Below are positions 21,504 through 30,327 of a DNA stretch of 64,000 nucleotides, piece after piece. The notes under the pieces were generated by a model, which made no database searches, had not been told where the DNA came from, and saw nothing but the letters and a program-made list of their open reading frames with translations. Each line of letters starts with the position of its first letter. Position 1 is the stretch's first letter. A program made the translations under genes and the position numbers. The stretch spans positions 44,423-108,422 of the forward strand of contig CAUZFZ010000013.1 in NCBI GenBank assembly GCA_963579025.1. Direction: 5' to 3'. Source of the DNA: CAUZFZ01 sp963579025 (lineage in GTDB: Bacteria > Planctomycetota > Planctomycetia > Planctomycetales > Planctomycetaceae).

Positions 21504-22820
21504 GTGACCGACCCGTCTACCTCTGACTGTCCATCCACCGAGAACGTCTACAGCCGCGTTTTCTGGTTTGCGTATGCCGCCAATATCGTGATGGTGGGCG
21601 CAAACGCGCTGACCTTTCGCTTTGCGGAACTGGTCGCATTTCTCGGTGGATCCGAGCTGACCACCGGCGAGATCATCCAGGTCGGCATGATTGGAGCGCT
21701 GGTGTGTCGGCTGTTTCTGGGACGCTGGCTTGATCGTTACGGCACTCGCACAGTCTGGCTGCTGAGCGCATTTCTATTCGGCTTCAGCAGTGTTGTGTTC
21801 GTCGTATGTCGTGATATTTCGTGGACAATCTTCGTCGCTCGGGTCGCATTCGCCGTGGGCGTGGCCGGCATGGCCACGTCTTCGATCGTGCATGTTCAGA
21901 ACCAGGTGCCGCGGCACCGACGTACGGAAGTCATCGGCAATTTCGGTAGCAGCGGGTTCATTGGCATGGTGGCCGGTTCGCAGGTCGGGGATGTGATCTT
22001 TCGTCTGACGACCGATGGGCCCACGCGATTCTACATCCTGTTTGGTCTGACGGCCGGACTGGCACTCGTCTACATGCTGCTGGTCGTGGGAGCGACACGC
22101 GGGCAGGTCCACCAGCGACCGCTGGTCACACCCGGTCCTGTACGACTGTTGTTCCGTCACTGGCCGGGCATGGTCGTGCTGGTCGCGATGATGATGGGTG
22201 TCAGCTTTACGATCACGACAGTCTTCCTGACGCGCATGACCACTGGCCGCGGACTGGGCGGCATCGGCACGTTCTTCCTTGGCTACTGCGTATCAGCGTT
22301 TGTGTTTCGCGTGGCGTCCAGCCGTTGGGAATCGCGCCTGGGTAACGATGGGCTGCTGCTGCTTGGCCTGGCCGGCCATGCGGTTGCACACGTGTTACTC
22401 GCATGGACCATGTCGCCCTGGCAACTGATCCTGCCGGCGGTGGTTGGCGGATTTGGACACGCGCTGCTGTTCCCGTCAGTGGTGTCGATCGGAGCCGGTG
22501 CATTTCCCCGGGAGTATCGCGGCACGGGAACAACGCTTGTTCTGGGCTTCACGGAAGTTGGAGTCGCCATCTCGGCCCCGGTTCTCGGATGGGTCATCGA
22601 CACGTCTCGTGCGGCCGGCATGGCTGATCCCTTCGCGCCCATGTTCTACACGTCTGCCGGAGCCGCGGCCTCCGTCGGACTGGTCTACGCATGGTCCACG
22701 ATTCGGAATCGTCGGAAGATGTCGTCAGAACAATCGGCGTCCGAGCCACTGGTCATCGTTAGTGGAGCCGCGTCAACGGAAATCGAAATGGCGCAACACG
22801 GGGCCACCACAAACGCTTGA
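21504..22820 (+). CDS. MFS transporter
   Basis: 438 residues with about twelve hydrophobic segments and the major facilitator loop 2-3 motif GRWLDRYGTR (about residue 72). A cytoplasmic mid-loop follows TM6 (RGQVHQRPLV). The start is GTG at 21504, since the first ATG would remove TM1. The C-terminal tail is hydrophilic. The substrate is unknown; the overall pattern fits drug or small-metabolite efflux. It stands alone between pheT and the two-component genes. Confidence 0.85.
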   Translation: MTDPSTSDCPSTENVYSRVFWFAYAANIVMVGANALTFRFAELVAFLGGSELTTGEIIQVGMIGALVCRLFLGRWLDRYGTRTVWLLSAFLFGFSSVVFVVCRDISWTIFVARVAFAVGVAGMATSSIVHVQNQVPRHRRTEVIGNFGSSGFIGMVAGSQVGDVIFRLTTDGPTRFYILFGLTAGLALVYMLLVVGATRGQVHQRPLVTPGPVRLLFRHWPGMVVLVAMMMGVSFTITTVFLTRMTTGRGLGGIGTFFLGYCVSAFVFRVASSRWESRLGNDGLLLLGLAGHAVAHVLLAWTMSPWQLILPAVVGGFGHALLFPSVVSIGAGAFPREYRGTGTTLVLGFTEVGVAISAPVLGWVIDTSRAAGMADPFAPMFYTSAGAAASVGLVYAWSTIRNRRKMSSEQSASEPLVIVSGAASTEIEMAQHGATTNA

Positions 22821-22955
22821 ATTCCGTCCTGCGAGCAATCAGCCTGAGACGGGACAGATTCCAGAACCGACTTGAGTTGTCACTTCACTTGAAGTCGGAT
22901 TCGGGCACAGCACGGTCGGTCGGAGTGGAGCTCTCGAAGGACAACCTCGCGACCG

Positions 22956-22973
22956 AACCGGACAAGTCCGGTT
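22956..22973. repeat. Short palindrome AACCGGAC/GTCCGGTT
   Basis: A perfect 8-bp stem with a 2-base spacer followed by ACTACAA, the same layout as the palindromes at 18069-18165. It lies between the convergent MFS and response-regulator genes and may act as a weak terminator. Confidence 0.55.
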
Positions 22974-22995
22974 ACTACAAGCGGGGACCGCAGAG

Positions 22996-23718
22996 CTATG
23001 AGTTATCGGGGTTGGCGATGAAGCGATAGCCCGTGCCGCGGACAGACAGGATGTGCCGCGGTACCTGCGCATCCGGCTCGATCAGCCGGCGCAGCCGCAT
23101 CACGAAGTTGTCGATCGATCGTGAACTGAGCGCCGCCGAGTCACTCCAGACGTCGTTCATGATCTGCGTGCGCGACAGGACGCGGTCTTCGTGTTCAACG
23201 AAATACCGCAGGAACTGCATCTCCATTGTCGTGAGTGTGTGCGTCTCGCCACGCACATGCAGCTCGAATCTGTCGAAACTCACGTCGATCCCGTCGCCGA
23301 ATGAAAACTCATTGCCGATGGTGGGTGTCTCGGGCTCTGTCGTCGCCTTGCCGCGACGCGGGGCGGTCAGGTTACGGACGCGGCTGAGTAACTCGGGCAG
23401 TGCGAAGGGCTTGGACAGGTACTGGTCGGCTCCGCAGTCAAACGCCATCGTGCGATCTTCGCTCAGCGTGCGGGCGCTGAGGACCAGAATCGAAACGGAT
23501 CCGTCCCGGTCACGAATCTCGCGACAGACTTCGTAGCCACTCATGCCTGGCAGCATCAGGTCGAGCGTGACGATATCGAATGGTGGTGCCGCGTTTTCGA
23601 ACATCCTCAGCGCGGTCACGCCATCACCGGCCAACTGCACTTCGTAGCCTTCCTGCTCGAAGTTGAATCGCAAGCCCGTGGCGAGAGCCTGTTCGTCTTC
23701 GACGATCAGAATCTTCAT
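22996..23718 (-). CDS. OmpR/PhoB-family response regulator
   Basis: 240 residues. Receiver domain 1-120 with the acidic pair (VEDE), phospho-acceptor Asp in VTLDLMLPG, conserved Thr/Ser region (LVLSA) and Lys in LSKPFALPEL. The C-terminal winged helix (about 140-238) ends in the typical VRGTGYRFI. The gene overlaps the sensor kinase gene by 4 bp (start 23718, kinase stop 23715), so the two are translationally coupled. It is a DNA-binding transcription factor activated by the adjacent kinase. Target genes are not visible. Confidence 0.93.
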   Translation of the reverse strand: MKILIVEDEQALATGLRFNFEQEGYEVQLAGDGVTALRMFENAAPPFDIVTLDLMLPGMSGYEVCREIRDRDGSVSILVLSARTLSEDRTMAFDCGADQYLSKPFALPELLSRVRNLTAPRRGKATTEPETPTIGNEFSFGDGIDVSFDRFELHVRGETHTLTTMEMQFLRYFVEHEDRVLSRTQIMNDVWSDSAALSSRSIDNFVMRLRRLIEPDAQVPRHILSVRGTGYRFIANPDNS

Positions 23719-24686
23719 ATCGATGCCGCCTCATCAACAACGTGGCTGCCTGGCAACTGCACTTCGAAAACGCTGCCAGGCCCGTCCGGCCGATCGTGAA
23801 CGGAAATGCTTCCCCGCAGAATCTGCGCGAGCGTGCGGGAAATGTACAGCCCCAATCCGGTTCCTTTCTGTCGACGCTCCAATTCCGACCCGCTGCGGTA
23901 AAACATGCCGAAGATCTTACGACGCAATTCGGAGGGCACACCTTCGCCGTTATCGATGATTCTGACGCTGACATGTTCGGCATCGTGCATGCTCGCCTGC
24001 ACGATGACTTCTGGCGGATCGCCAGCGTACTTGATCGCATTGTCCAGCAGGTTACCGAAAATCAGTTCCAGCACGACTCGTCGCGCATGCACCGTGATCC
24101 CGGGCAGGTCGAAGGTGACAACGTCGTCAGGCTCCATTCTGTGACGAGCGCAAGCGGACACGGCACAGCGACGCAAAAGAGTATCCAGTGCAATGTCTTC
24201 GGGGTCGGAACTCATACCAATCGCGTCCAGCCGACCCACTTCGAGCAACTGGTTAATCAGATGATCGAGCCGCTGCAGCTCATGCTCCATCGTCTGATAG
24301 AACTCGTCCCGCTGTTCGTCGCTGAGCTGCCGAATCTGCAGCGTTTCCAGATACAGCCGCAGCGCCGCAATGGGCGTTTTCAATTCATGCGTGACGCTGT
24401 CGACGAAATTCGCCTGCCGCTGATTCACTCGGACTTCCTTCACGGTGACCACGAGATAGACGATCAATCCCGCCAGGATCAGAGCGAAAATCACAGTTCC
24501 GATCGTCAGGGCGCTCCACGATCCGAGTTGTGCCAGCAGCACGATCCAGCACACCATCAGGGCGACGTTGAGCGTCATCAGCACGACGCTCAACGTGATC
24601 GGCAGGCGCAGCGTGCGGCGTTTGCGGGTGTAGATGTGCTGCTTTTCCGACACGGAAACTGCCTCGTCTCGTTCGTCATTGCGCAT
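23715..24686 (-). CDS. Sensor histidine kinase
   Basis: 323 residues. Two transmembrane helices near the N-terminus (about 28-50 and 58-80) with almost no periplasmic loop, so it probably senses within the membrane or through a partner. HisKA H-box VTHELKTPIA (about residue 118), N-box NLLDNAIKYAG, G1 IIDNGEGVP and G2 GTGLGLYIS are all intact. There is no HAMP domain. It is the first gene of the two-gene operon with the OmpR-type regulator. The small-loop architecture resembles envelope-stress kinases; the stimulus is unknown. Confidence 0.92.
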   Translation of the reverse strand: MRNDERDEAVSVSEKQHIYTRKRRTLRLPITLSVVLMTLNVALMVCWIVLLAQLGSWSALTIGTVIFALILAGLIVYLVVTVKEVRVNQRQANFVDSVTHELKTPIAALRLYLETLQIRQLSDEQRDEFYQTMEHELQRLDHLINQLLEVGRLDAIGMSSDPEDIALDTLLRRCAVSACARHRMEPDDVVTFDLPGITVHARRVVLELIFGNLLDNAIKYAGDPPEVIVQASMHDAEHVSVRIIDNGEGVPSELRRKIFGMFYRSGSELERRQKGTGLGLYISRTLAQILRGSISVHDRPDGPGSVFEVQLPGSHVVDEAASI

Positions 24687-25093
24687 TAGTTTCGGCGGGA
24701 TGGCTGCTGGCCGAACCGATACTGGAAAGACAGGTCGTACGAATGTTGCAGATCATACCGTGCCGACCCTGCCGACGATGCGGTTTCGACAGTCTGGACA
24801 TCGTCGCCGCTTCGCCCGTCAGGACGCTTCGTCGTTCCGAACACTCTGACGTTCGGGTACGATCGCAGATGTCTGCTTGGCCGTCGTCAGGTTTTTTTGT
24901 TCCGCGTCTGGGGCATAATATTGAGGTGAGGTTAGATTCGTGTGTCCGAGGAGACCCGGCGCCGGACGTGCTGAGGTGTCCCTGGGAACGTCCTGTACCC
25001 GAAAAAAGTAAACGCGGAGGACGTCGTTGCGGAACCAAAGATGGTTGTCGCGGCTTATCCGCGTGAGTGGTTCGACGGAAGACTGGCTGCATC
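24687..25093. other. Divergent intergenic region with a T-run
   Basis: 407 bp between the kinase (left) and FHA (right) genes. It contains a seven-T run at 24892-24898 preceded by CTGACG...CGTCAG (24846-24890), which could be a terminator of a small transcript but is weak. No protein-like frame is seen. Confidence 0.35.
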
Positions 25094-25774
25094 ATGCTCA
25101 TTCGTCTGGTTCCCGCCGTTAAAGGCAAGTCGATTCGGCTGGACAAACCTGTCCTGCTCATCGGTCGGAATCCGGACTGCGACCTCGTCCTGAAGTCCAG
25201 CCGCAAGGTTTCGCGACTTCACTGCCTGCTCGCAGTGGCAGACAGTCGCGTGATTGTTCGCGATCTCAACAGCACCAACGGGGTCTGGATCAACGGCCAC
25301 CGGGTCGAACGTGAACGAGGAGTTGAACTGGGCGACGAAATCGCCGTCGCCGATGTCCTGTACTATCTGATCAGTGAGGAAGCCGGTGCGGACGACGTTC
25401 CGGACGGGGCACAGGAACGGGAACGCGCAACATTGGATGAGCCTTCTGTGCGCGAGGCTCTCTTGCGGCGTGATCTGCAAGAGGCACGCAAGGCGTTGCT
25501 GGACGCTGGTCTTGAGGTCCCTGTGGCGATCCCGGAGGAAGACGACAGTTTCGCGGTCGAGGCTTCCATGCCCCGTCTGCCGCGGATTGCGCCCGTTGCC
25601 GACCTTTGCACGGAACGACGTGGCGGACGAGATGGCTCGGCCGGACCGGGGTCACCGTCCAGTGGGTCCGAGCACCCGGACTCAGGGGCAGGATCTGATC
25701 TCAATGAGCATTTCGCCGCGGCGGCTGGCGACGACTCGGACGACATCGTTCCGTTTGACCTGGGCGACGACTGA
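25094..25774 (+). CDS. FHA-domain protein
   Basis: 226 residues. The forkhead-associated domain spans about residues 5-95, with the phosphothreonine-binding signatures LIGRNPDCDLVL, SRKVSRLHC (Ser-x-x-His) and STNGVWING. The remaining 130 residues are low-complexity and acidic, probably disordered. The ATG at 25094 is nine codons inside the longest frame and gives the usual MLIRLVP start. FHA domains recognise phosphothreonine; in planctomycetes they partner Ser/Thr kinases such as the one at 32.9 kb, but that link is inference. Confidence 0.88.
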   Translation: MLIRLVPAVKGKSIRLDKPVLLIGRNPDCDLVLKSSRKVSRLHCLLAVADSRVIVRDLNSTNGVWINGHRVERERGVELGDEIAVADVLYYLISEEAGADDVPDGAQERERATLDEPSVREALLRRDLQEARKALLDAGLEVPVAIPEEDDSFAVEASMPRLPRIAPVADLCTERRGGRDGSAGPGSPSSGSEHPDSGAGSDLNEHFAAAAGDDSDDIVPFDLGDD

Positions 25775-25952
25775 AAGCAGGTTCCGCGACGTTGAGGATC
25801 AAGCAGGATGTCACATTGTGGCGCATCCTCAGAAAGTCGTGTTCGCACGAATCGGCTGTCGGTCGTACTATGGCTTCGGCTCATTCTGGTATCGCTTTAC
25901 CGGTCTTTCGCCTGCTCCGACGTTGGAACTTGAAACAGGTCTTGAGGAGAGA

Positions 25953-27176
25953 ATGCTGATGCGTCCCGCACCTCTGGTCGTCTGTGTATTGACTCTGGTC
26001 ATTGCCGCTTGGGTCGTGGTTCGAGTGGGTGGAGGGTTGTCTGGAGATTCCGTCAGCGATCCGGTTGTTGATACGACACCTCCGGACGAGGCAACCGGCC
26101 CACTTCCCAGTGCCGACTTCGACTCAAGATCCCATGACTTTGGCGAAATGTACCTTGGCGATTCGGGATCGCACGTCTTCGAGGTGACCAACACCGGCGA
26201 AGGGTCGCTTGAGCTGAAAGTGGGCGGGAGCACGTGCTCATGCACAATCGGCGACCTTGAGGACTTAATCCTGCCACCGGGGAGTTCGACTCAGGCCACT
26301 CTCAATTGGACGATCAAGACTCCCAATCCGCACTTCGAACACAGCGCCCAGATAACCACGAACGATCCGCAGAATCGAACCGTCAATCTCGTCGTCCACG
26401 GTCGTGTCACTTCCGGGCTATTCGTGATGCCCGAAGGAGAATGGGACTTTGGAAATATCCCATACGATCGAGTTAGTGCAGCCGAGGGAGTGGTACTGTC
26501 CGATGTGAAGGAAGACCTCGAAGTCACCAGTTTTGAATCGTCCTCCCCGCAGATGACTGCTGAATTCACGAAGTTGAGTCTCGCCGAACTCGTCGAAGTT
26601 GAAACGCAGCAAATCCCCCACCTGACGCCGAGCCGTGAGGAGATGAAAGAGGGGCCGTTACAGGAACCCAGGCACCTGAAGGCCGGTTACAAGGTCCGAC
26701 TCACGATGCCACAGGACGCCAACCGCGGCCGGTTTCAGGGAACGCTGACAGTGCATACCAACCTCCAGACCCATCCGACTCTGGATGTGGTCTTCACTGG
26801 CATGCGTTTGGGACCCTTGCAATTCTTCCCACTGCCAGGGACGCGATATTTTTCTGATCACATGCTCATTGGCGGCGGTCAGTTTGATGCTGCAAAGGGC
26901 AAGACGGCCGAACTGCTCATGCTCGTTCAGGGGATTGATCAAGAGCTGGTGGTGAGTGAAATTACGACGGACCCCAGTTGGATCAAGGTTTCGGTCACGG
27001 CAGCATCAACTGCGAACGACAACAGCCGTTCTCGTCGCTATCGCCTGAGTATTGAAGTTCCTCCTGGACTTCCCAGTGTGCAACGGGGTCGAGACAACCC
27101 GGTCGTCATTCAGATGAAGACGAATCATCCGAACTTCGAAGACCTGAGTCTCGAGTACGCGTTCACATCATACTAG
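25953..27176 (+). CDS. DUF1573 exported protein
   Basis: 407 residues with one N-terminal transmembrane or signal segment (PLVVCVLTLVIAAWVVV) and a DUF1573 immunoglobulin-like domain at about 55-145 (FGEMYLGDSGSHVFEVTNTGEGSLEL, then GSTCSCT). DUF1573/ASH-like domains are common in secreted Bacteroidetes and planctomycete proteins. A second beta-rich region follows to residue 400. GGAG precedes the ATG at 25953. It lies 178 bp after the FHA gene in the same direction. Function is unknown; an envelope role is inferred from the leader. Confidence 0.8.
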   Translation: MLMRPAPLVVCVLTLVIAAWVVVRVGGGLSGDSVSDPVVDTTPPDEATGPLPSADFDSRSHDFGEMYLGDSGSHVFEVTNTGEGSLELKVGGSTCSCTIGDLEDLILPPGSSTQATLNWTIKTPNPHFEHSAQITTNDPQNRTVNLVVHGRVTSGLFVMPEGEWDFGNIPYDRVSAAEGVVLSDVKEDLEVTSFESSSPQMTAEFTKLSLAELVEVETQQIPHLTPSREEMKEGPLQEPRHLKAGYKVRLTMPQDANRGRFQGTLTVHTNLQTHPTLDVVFTGMRLGPLQFFPLPGTRYFSDHMLIGGGQFDAAKGKTAELLMLVQGIDQELVVSEITTDPSWIKVSVTAASTANDNSRSRRYRLSIEVPPGLPSVQRGRDNPVVIQMKTNHPNFEDLSLEYAFTSY

Positions 27177-27194
27177 TGCCGTGAAATGATGGAC

Positions 27195-27257
27195 GTAGCC
27201 GAACTCGCCAGAGATTGGTTTCCCGGGGTCCGGCCAAAGTCTGGCGACTTCGGCTAC
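27195..27257. repeat. Inverted repeat GTAGCCGAA...TTCGGCTAC
   Basis: 63 bp with arms GTAGCCGAACTCGCCAGA / TCTGGCGACTTCGGCTAC (17 of 18 positions pair). It is another dispersed palindromic repeat, located between two genes of the same direction. Confidence 0.7.
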
Positions 27258-27325
27258 CCCTCAAAACACGACTGACACGGCGCCGGGCGGTCTGATTCAG
27301 TCAGCGGTCTGGAGATGGAGTGGTC

Positions 27326-28876
27326 ATGTTCGTCCGATTACAGGCCGCGTGGCCTGCGTATGTCTTTTCAGTCCTGATGGCCGCTGGTCTTGTGGGCACC
27401 TCTGGTTGCGATTCGCCCAATGCGGTGCTGCCAGACCCACCGCCATCTCAGGGGGGGGAGTCGACACCTTCCGGGACGACAAACACCGAGGTCGATGACG
27501 TCGTCGACTTCTGCGCGGACTGGCCAAAGCCGGCGGTCATGATCGCAGCGACGGGCCAGATGCATGGCTACCTCGAACCGTGTGGCTGCTCGGAGCCACA
27601 GTACGGAGGTATCGCACGACGCGCTGACCTGCTGAGCCAGATCGCGGCACGCGGCTGGCCCGTCGTACCGGTCGACCTTGGAGGCACACTGCGGCGCAGT
27701 CGTGAACAGAGTCAGCTCAAATTTCAGACGCTGATGTCGGCACTGCGCGACATGAAGTATCAGGCCATGGCCGTCGGCGTCGAAGAACTGCGACTGGGAC
27801 CAGCCAATCTGCTTTCTCAGCACCTGCCAGATGCTGACGGCCAGAATCAGTCGCTGTCGTTTCTGGCTGCCAACGTCGTGTTGTTTGGCGATCCGGAACT
27901 GGGGACTCCGCTGCCGCACAAGGTGATTCGCGTGGGAGATCGGACGATTGGATTGACGGCGGTGTTCGGGCTGACACTCAAGAGCCGGCTGCCGAATCTG
28001 CAATCAGGCGGAGTCGAAATCCTCGATACCGACGAACCACTCAAGAATGCGATTGCCGCGTTGCAGGCCGAGTCTGTCGATCTGCTGGTACTGCTGTCAC
28101 ATGGCACGGCGGCTGAAGCCGCCAAACTGGCGAAGCAGCATCCGGAATTCCAGCTCGTGCTGGCTACCGGGCCGGTCGAGGAACCGCTCGCAAACAACCC
28201 GGTGGCGATTGGTACGACGACACTCGCTTACGTTGGCCACAAAGGCAAATACGTAGGAGTCATCGGCTGGTACCCGGATTCGGAAGAGCAGCCATTCCGC
28301 TTCGAGATGGTTCGTCTGGACGGTACGCGTTTTAAAGATCCGGCGACGATGCTCGACCACATGCGCAACTACCAGGACCTGCTGGAAACTGCGAACCTGG
28401 TCGAGTCCGAACCGGCGCTGCCTCATCCGGCCGACGGCGAGTTTGTCGGTGCCCAGCGGTGCAATGAGTGCCACAAGAAGGCTTACGCCAAATGGCGCAC
28501 CACCGGTCATGCGAGCGCTTTCGACAGCCTGCGCACGGGCCGCCGCGACATCCCGCGAATCCACGACCCCGAGTGTCTGGCATGTCACGTAACGGGCTGG
28601 AATCCCCAGGACGTGTATCGGTACGAAACCGGATGGATCAGCGAGTCACAAACACCGAAGCTGGCCGGCAACCAGTGCGAGAACTGCCACGGCCCGGGAA
28701 GTCGGCACATTGCACTGATTAAATCCGGCCAGAAGATGAAAGCCCGCAATCTGGTTCGGGTCTCGCTCGAGCAGGCCCGCGACAAACTGTGCGTCACATG
28801 CCACGACCTGGACAACAGTCCGCACTTTGACTTTGAAAGCTACTGGGAAGAAATCGCGCACCCCGGTCTGGATTGA
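27326..28876 (+). CDS. Tetrahaem cytochrome c lipoprotein with metallophosphatase-like N-terminus
   Basis: 516 residues. The N-terminus is a lipoprotein signal (AGLVGTSGCDS). Residues about 65-330 resemble the calcineurin-like/5'-nucleotidase fold (ATGQMHGYLEPCGC...YGGIARRADLL, then VVPVDLGG), although the canonical metal-binding DxH is degenerate (QMHG). The C-terminal 150 residues carry four CxxCH haem motifs, CNECH, CLACH, CENCH and CVTCH, in a cytochrome c-554-like layout. It probably acts in periplasmic electron transfer. The gene starts at ATG 27326 behind GGAG; a GTG two codons earlier is less likely. Confidence 0.82.
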   Translation: MFVRLQAAWPAYVFSVLMAAGLVGTSGCDSPNAVLPDPPPSQGGESTPSGTTNTEVDDVVDFCADWPKPAVMIAATGQMHGYLEPCGCSEPQYGGIARRADLLSQIAARGWPVVPVDLGGTLRRSREQSQLKFQTLMSALRDMKYQAMAVGVEELRLGPANLLSQHLPDADGQNQSLSFLAANVVLFGDPELGTPLPHKVIRVGDRTIGLTAVFGLTLKSRLPNLQSGGVEILDTDEPLKNAIAALQAESVDLLVLLSHGTAAEAAKLAKQHPEFQLVLATGPVEEPLANNPVAIGTTTLAYVGHKGKYVGVIGWYPDSEEQPFRFEMVRLDGTRFKDPATMLDHMRNYQDLLETANLVESEPALPHPADGEFVGAQRCNECHKKAYAKWRTTGHASAFDSLRTGRRDIPRIHDPECLACHVTGWNPQDVYRYETGWISESQTPKLAGNQCENCHGPGSRHIALIKSGQKMKARNLVRVSLEQARDKLCVTCHDLDNSPHFDFESYWEEIAHPGLD

Positions 28877-28957
28877 TCGCGCTTCACGTCGCGCTGTATC
28901 CGTTATCCAGTCCAGATGACCGCAGGTGTGAAGACAGAAATCACACGCCTTCGCGAT

Positions 28958-30196
28958 CTACTGCTCCGCTTCAAGACAGGCGAGTCGGTGGAATGATCGC
29001 AGGAACAGGCGGCCGTTGGCGACGGCCGGAGTGGAATTGCTCGGATCGCCGAGCGGGGTTGTGCCGTAGTGCTTGAACTCGGGTGACGCACCCACGACCT
29101 GAACTTCGCCTGATTCGCTCATGCAGTAGATTTTTCCGTCAATGCACAAAGGCGAACCGCTGTAGTTGCCGCCGATGCGTTCCGTCCAGATGTCCTTGCC
29201 CGTCTTCAGTTCAACGCAAGCCACGATTCCCTCATCGCTCCACTCGTACAGATGACCGTCGTAAACGATGGGAGTCGGTACGTATGGAATCACCTTCTTG
29301 CGCTGCCAGACGATCTTCGCCAGTCCGTCTTCACCGAGGTCACCGTTGATGTCGACAGCGATCTGCTCAACACCGTACCGGCCGCCCTGTCCGCACGATG
29401 CAATCAGCAGGCCGGCTCCATAAACAGGTGACGCGACCGTTCGCAGTGGGAAAGAGCGGGTTTGCCAGTTCATGGTTCCGCTGTACGGGTCCAGACTTGT
29501 GATGCCCATTCGGCCACTGACGCAGATCAGTTGCGGATCACCCTTCGCGTCCGGCACAACAACAGGCGTTGCGTAGGACACTTCCCGCTGTAGTCGCAGC
29601 GTACTCCAGCGGAGGTCGCCGGTGTGTTTGTCGAGCGCCACAATGCGGGCCGGGCCGCGCTGATCGTTCGGGACAATCACAGTGTCCTCGAACAGCGTCA
29701 GTGAAACGCCCAGATTGTGCTGGCTGTGAAAGCCGCCGACGTCTGTCCGCCACACAAGTTTGCCGTCAAAGTCGTACGCGTTGACGATGTAGTCCTCGAC
29801 ATCCGCAAAGGCGACATACAGAAGTTTGCCGTCCGTGACCGGTGTCGATGAGGCCCAACTGCTTTTGTTGTGTTTGTGGCTGTCGCTCATCGGAATCGAG
29901 ATGCGCCACTTCTCTTTTCCATCCGCCGGGTTCAGACACAGGATGTAACGCGTCAGCCCGCGTGGTTCGGCGGATGTAACGAACAGGTTGTCGTCCCAGA
30001 TGATTGGTGCTGAGTGTCCCATTCCGGGCAACACGATGCTCCAGGCATAATTGCCGTCACTCCATGTAACGGGAAGGCCCTTCTGATCGCTGACTCCCGT
30101 GCCGTTCTCACCACGAAACCGCGGCCAGTTCTCAGCATTTGTGGCCTGTGTCAGAGCCAGACAGAGCAGAAGTGATCCCGACAGAGTGCGCGTCAT
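28958..30196 (-). CDS. Exported PQQ-type beta-propeller protein
   Basis: 412 residues with a signal peptide (MTRTLSGSLLLCLALTQATNA) and a PQQ-like/outer-membrane assembly type beta-propeller (WPRFRGENGTGVSDQKGLP, repeated A-x-D-x-x-G-x-x-x-W blades such as NPADGKEKWRIS and DKHTGDLRWSTL). No dehydrogenase catalytic residues are evident, so it may be a binding scaffold. The start is ATG 30196; the frame continues open upstream across the neighbouring regulator, which is chance. It is convergent with the tetrahaem gene. Confidence 0.82.
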   Translation of the reverse strand: MTRTLSGSLLLCLALTQATNAENWPRFRGENGTGVSDQKGLPVTWSDGNYAWSIVLPGMGHSAPIIWDDNLFVTSAEPRGLTRYILCLNPADGKEKWRISIPMSDSHKHNKSSWASSTPVTDGKLLYVAFADVEDYIVNAYDFDGKLVWRTDVGGFHSQHNLGVSLTLFEDTVIVPNDQRGPARIVALDKHTGDLRWSTLRLQREVSYATPVVVPDAKGDPQLICVSGRMGITSLDPYSGTMNWQTRSFPLRTVASPVYGAGLLIASCGQGGRYGVEQIAVDINGDLGEDGLAKIVWQRKKVIPYVPTPIVYDGHLYEWSDEGIVACVELKTGKDIWTERIGGNYSGSPLCIDGKIYCMSESGEVQVVGASPEFKHYGTTPLGDPSNSTPAVANGRLFLRSFHRLACLEAEQ

Positions 30197-30327
30197 AATG
30201 TCAGTCCCATGTTCCTGTGCGGTGCGGTGTGAGCGGACGTGGCTCGGCCGTGAGCGGCACAGAATCCCGGAAGGTCGCTTCGTCTGCAAGTTAGCCCGTG
30301 CAGCGTCGCCCGCGCGAAGGGAACAGA

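Noticed and set aside
24846..24898. Possible small RNA terminator between the kinase and FHA genes
   Set aside because: The stem is only 6 bp with a very large loop; kept only as a remark on the intergenic region.
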